Shown in pieces: positions 63,040 to 64,000 of a stretch of 64,000 nt of DNA; the stretch's first letter is position 1; every line of letters starts with the position of its first letter. Position numbers and translations under genes: made by a program. Origin of the DNA: NCEH01 sp043195135 (GTDB taxonomy: Bacteria > Pseudomonadota > Alphaproteobacteria > Rhizobiales > Xanthobacteraceae); assembly GCF_043195135.1 (NCBI RefSeq), contig NZ_JBAFWP010000009.1; one strand, 5' to 3'. Under the pieces are notes generated by a model. It was not told where the DNA came from. It did not search any database and was given only the letters and a program-made list of their open reading frames with translations.

Positions 63040-63072
63040 AAAGGCGAGACCTCGGTCTCGCCTTTCTTTTTT
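63040..63072. terminator. Bidirectional Rho-independent terminator
   Basis: An 11-bp perfect stem (AAAGGCGAGAC, loop CTCG, GTCTCGCCTTT) is followed by CTTTTTT on the plus strand, and by a run of five Ts on the minus strand. On the minus strand it lies 67 bases after the DUF1467 stop and so ends the rnj-mce-DUF1467 transcript. On the plus strand it could end a small transcript from about 62830. Confidence 0.9.
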
Positions 63073-63138
63073 CATCCGCGCCTTTTCACGCCGGGTCCCG
63101 ATGATCCGCGCGGCGGCGAATCTCCGGGGCCGGCCCGC

Positions 63139-63411
63139 TCACTCGTCGCTGACGCTGAACGGCATGGGGAAATCCTCCAGTGTGAGGATGCCGTTCATGA
63201 CCACATAGAACAGCCCGAACGTGACGACAGCGGCCACCACCGTGGTCGCCGCAACCTTGCGCATCAGGAACGGGCGCGTCGGCGCGCCGGGATCGGTGCC
63301 CGGGTCGACGTCATCGGCCTCGGCCTGCGAGCGCACGCCGAACGGCAGGATGGCGAACAGCACCGTCCACCACACGATGAAATAGATGGCGAGTACCGAT
63401 CCGATCTTCAC
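63139..63411 (-). CDS. DUF1467 small membrane protein
   Basis: A 90-residue protein with two membrane helices (about 3-24 and 53-74) joined by an acidic loop containing FGVRSQAEADDVDPGTDPGAP, the conserved DUF1467 signature. Function is unknown; the family is confined to alphaproteobacteria and is usually next to mce, as here. The start is a GTG at 63411, 10 bases after the mce stop. It is the last gene before the terminator. Confidence 0.88.
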   Translation of the reverse strand: MKIGSVLAIYFIVWWTVLFAILPFGVRSQAEADDVDPGTDPGAPTRPFLMRKVAATTVVAAVVTFGLFYVVMNGILTLEDFPMPFSVSDE

Positions 63412-63421
63412 GCCCGGTCCT

Positions 63422-63826
<405 letters not shown>

Positions 63827-63885
63827 GAACCCCTCCTGAAGCACCGTTGAGCCGCGGGCGCCGCCCCGGCGCACGCAGCCTCGCA

Positions 63886-64000
63886 TCAAACTTCGAGAAT
63901 GTGGACGTGGCAAACCGGCTTTTTGCCCCACAGGCCATTCACCGCAGCCCGCACCGCGCGCTCGATGGTTTCGGCCAGGGCATCGGGATCGCGGCGGCGG
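63886..64000 (-). CDS. Ribonuclease J family protein, C-terminal fragment (cut by window edge)
   Basis: Only the last 38 codons are inside the window. They read ...IERAVRAAVNGLWGKKPVC and end HVHILEV. The pattern of a charged helix followed by WGKKP and a short hydrophobic end is typical of the C-terminus of alphaproteobacterial RNase J, and rnj directly upstream of mce is a conserved arrangement in the order. The rest of the gene lies beyond the right edge. Confidence 0.7.
   Translation of the reverse strand, partial: RRRDPDALAETIERAVRAAVNGLWGKKPVCHVHILEV

Overview
This is a G+C-rich alphaproteobacterial chromosome segment. The gene content and order (scpA-scpB-tatA-tatB-tatC-serS-surE; rpsB-tsf-pyrH-frr-uppS-cdsA-dxr-rseP-bamA-lpxD-fabZ-lpxA-lpxI-lpxB; rnj-mce-DUF1467-proS-lolC-lolD-dnaE) are typical of Hyphomicrobiales (Rhizobiales). 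Two further signs are a Bradyrhizobium-type cyclic beta-glucan locus (GH17 plus GT2 proteins) and dispersed palindromes of the kind common in that order. My best guess is Xanthobacteraceae or a close family; this is inferred from synteny, not from a database search.

Layout. 1-5 kb: an IalB-type periplasmic protein, a YejA-like peptide-binding protein without its permease, and a CRISPR array of 24 type I-C-like repeats with no cas gene in the window, followed by a GreA/GreB-like factor. 5-22 kb (mostly minus strand): mfd and sdhE, then surE, serS, tatCBA, an orphan ABC ATPase, scpB, scpA, nagZ, an NlpD-like degenerate LytM lipoprotein, a lipoprotein alpha/beta hydrolase and pcm. 22-30 kb: recG and a DUF454 membrane protein on the plus strand, then one strikingly A+T-rich gene for a possible caspase-fold (clan CD) protease, then glmS and glmU. 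30-36 kb: the ndvC/ndvB-like glucan locus with a structured leader. 36-52 kb: gltA, converging at a bidirectional terminator with the long minus-strand translation, isoprenoid, outer-membrane and lipid A cluster running from rpsB down to lpxB. 52-64 kb: an enoyl-CoA hydratase, a LysR regulator, dnaE, two small accessory genes, the Lol exporter genes, proS, DUF1467, methylmalonyl-CoA epimerase and the 3' end of ribonuclease J.

How the genes work together. Much of the window serves the cell envelope. glmS and glmU make UDP-GlcNAc for peptidoglycan and lipid A. LpxA, LpxD, LpxI and LpxB carry out early lipid A steps, with FabZ feeding hydroxyacyl chains. BamA, RseP and LolCD place or police outer-membrane proteins and lipoproteins. 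UppS and Dxr make the isoprenoid carrier. NagZ and the NlpD-like protein act in wall turnover, and the Ndv proteins make periplasmic glucan.

The least ordinary items are the orphan CRISPR array, the A+T-rich caspase-like gene at 25161-26327, an in-frame insertion of about 50 residues in seryl-tRNA synthetase that coincides with a drop in G+C, a similar low-G+C patch inside dnaE, and a string of RNA-like hairpins in front of the ndvB-like gene. No rRNA or tRNA gene, complete prophage or transposase was seen.
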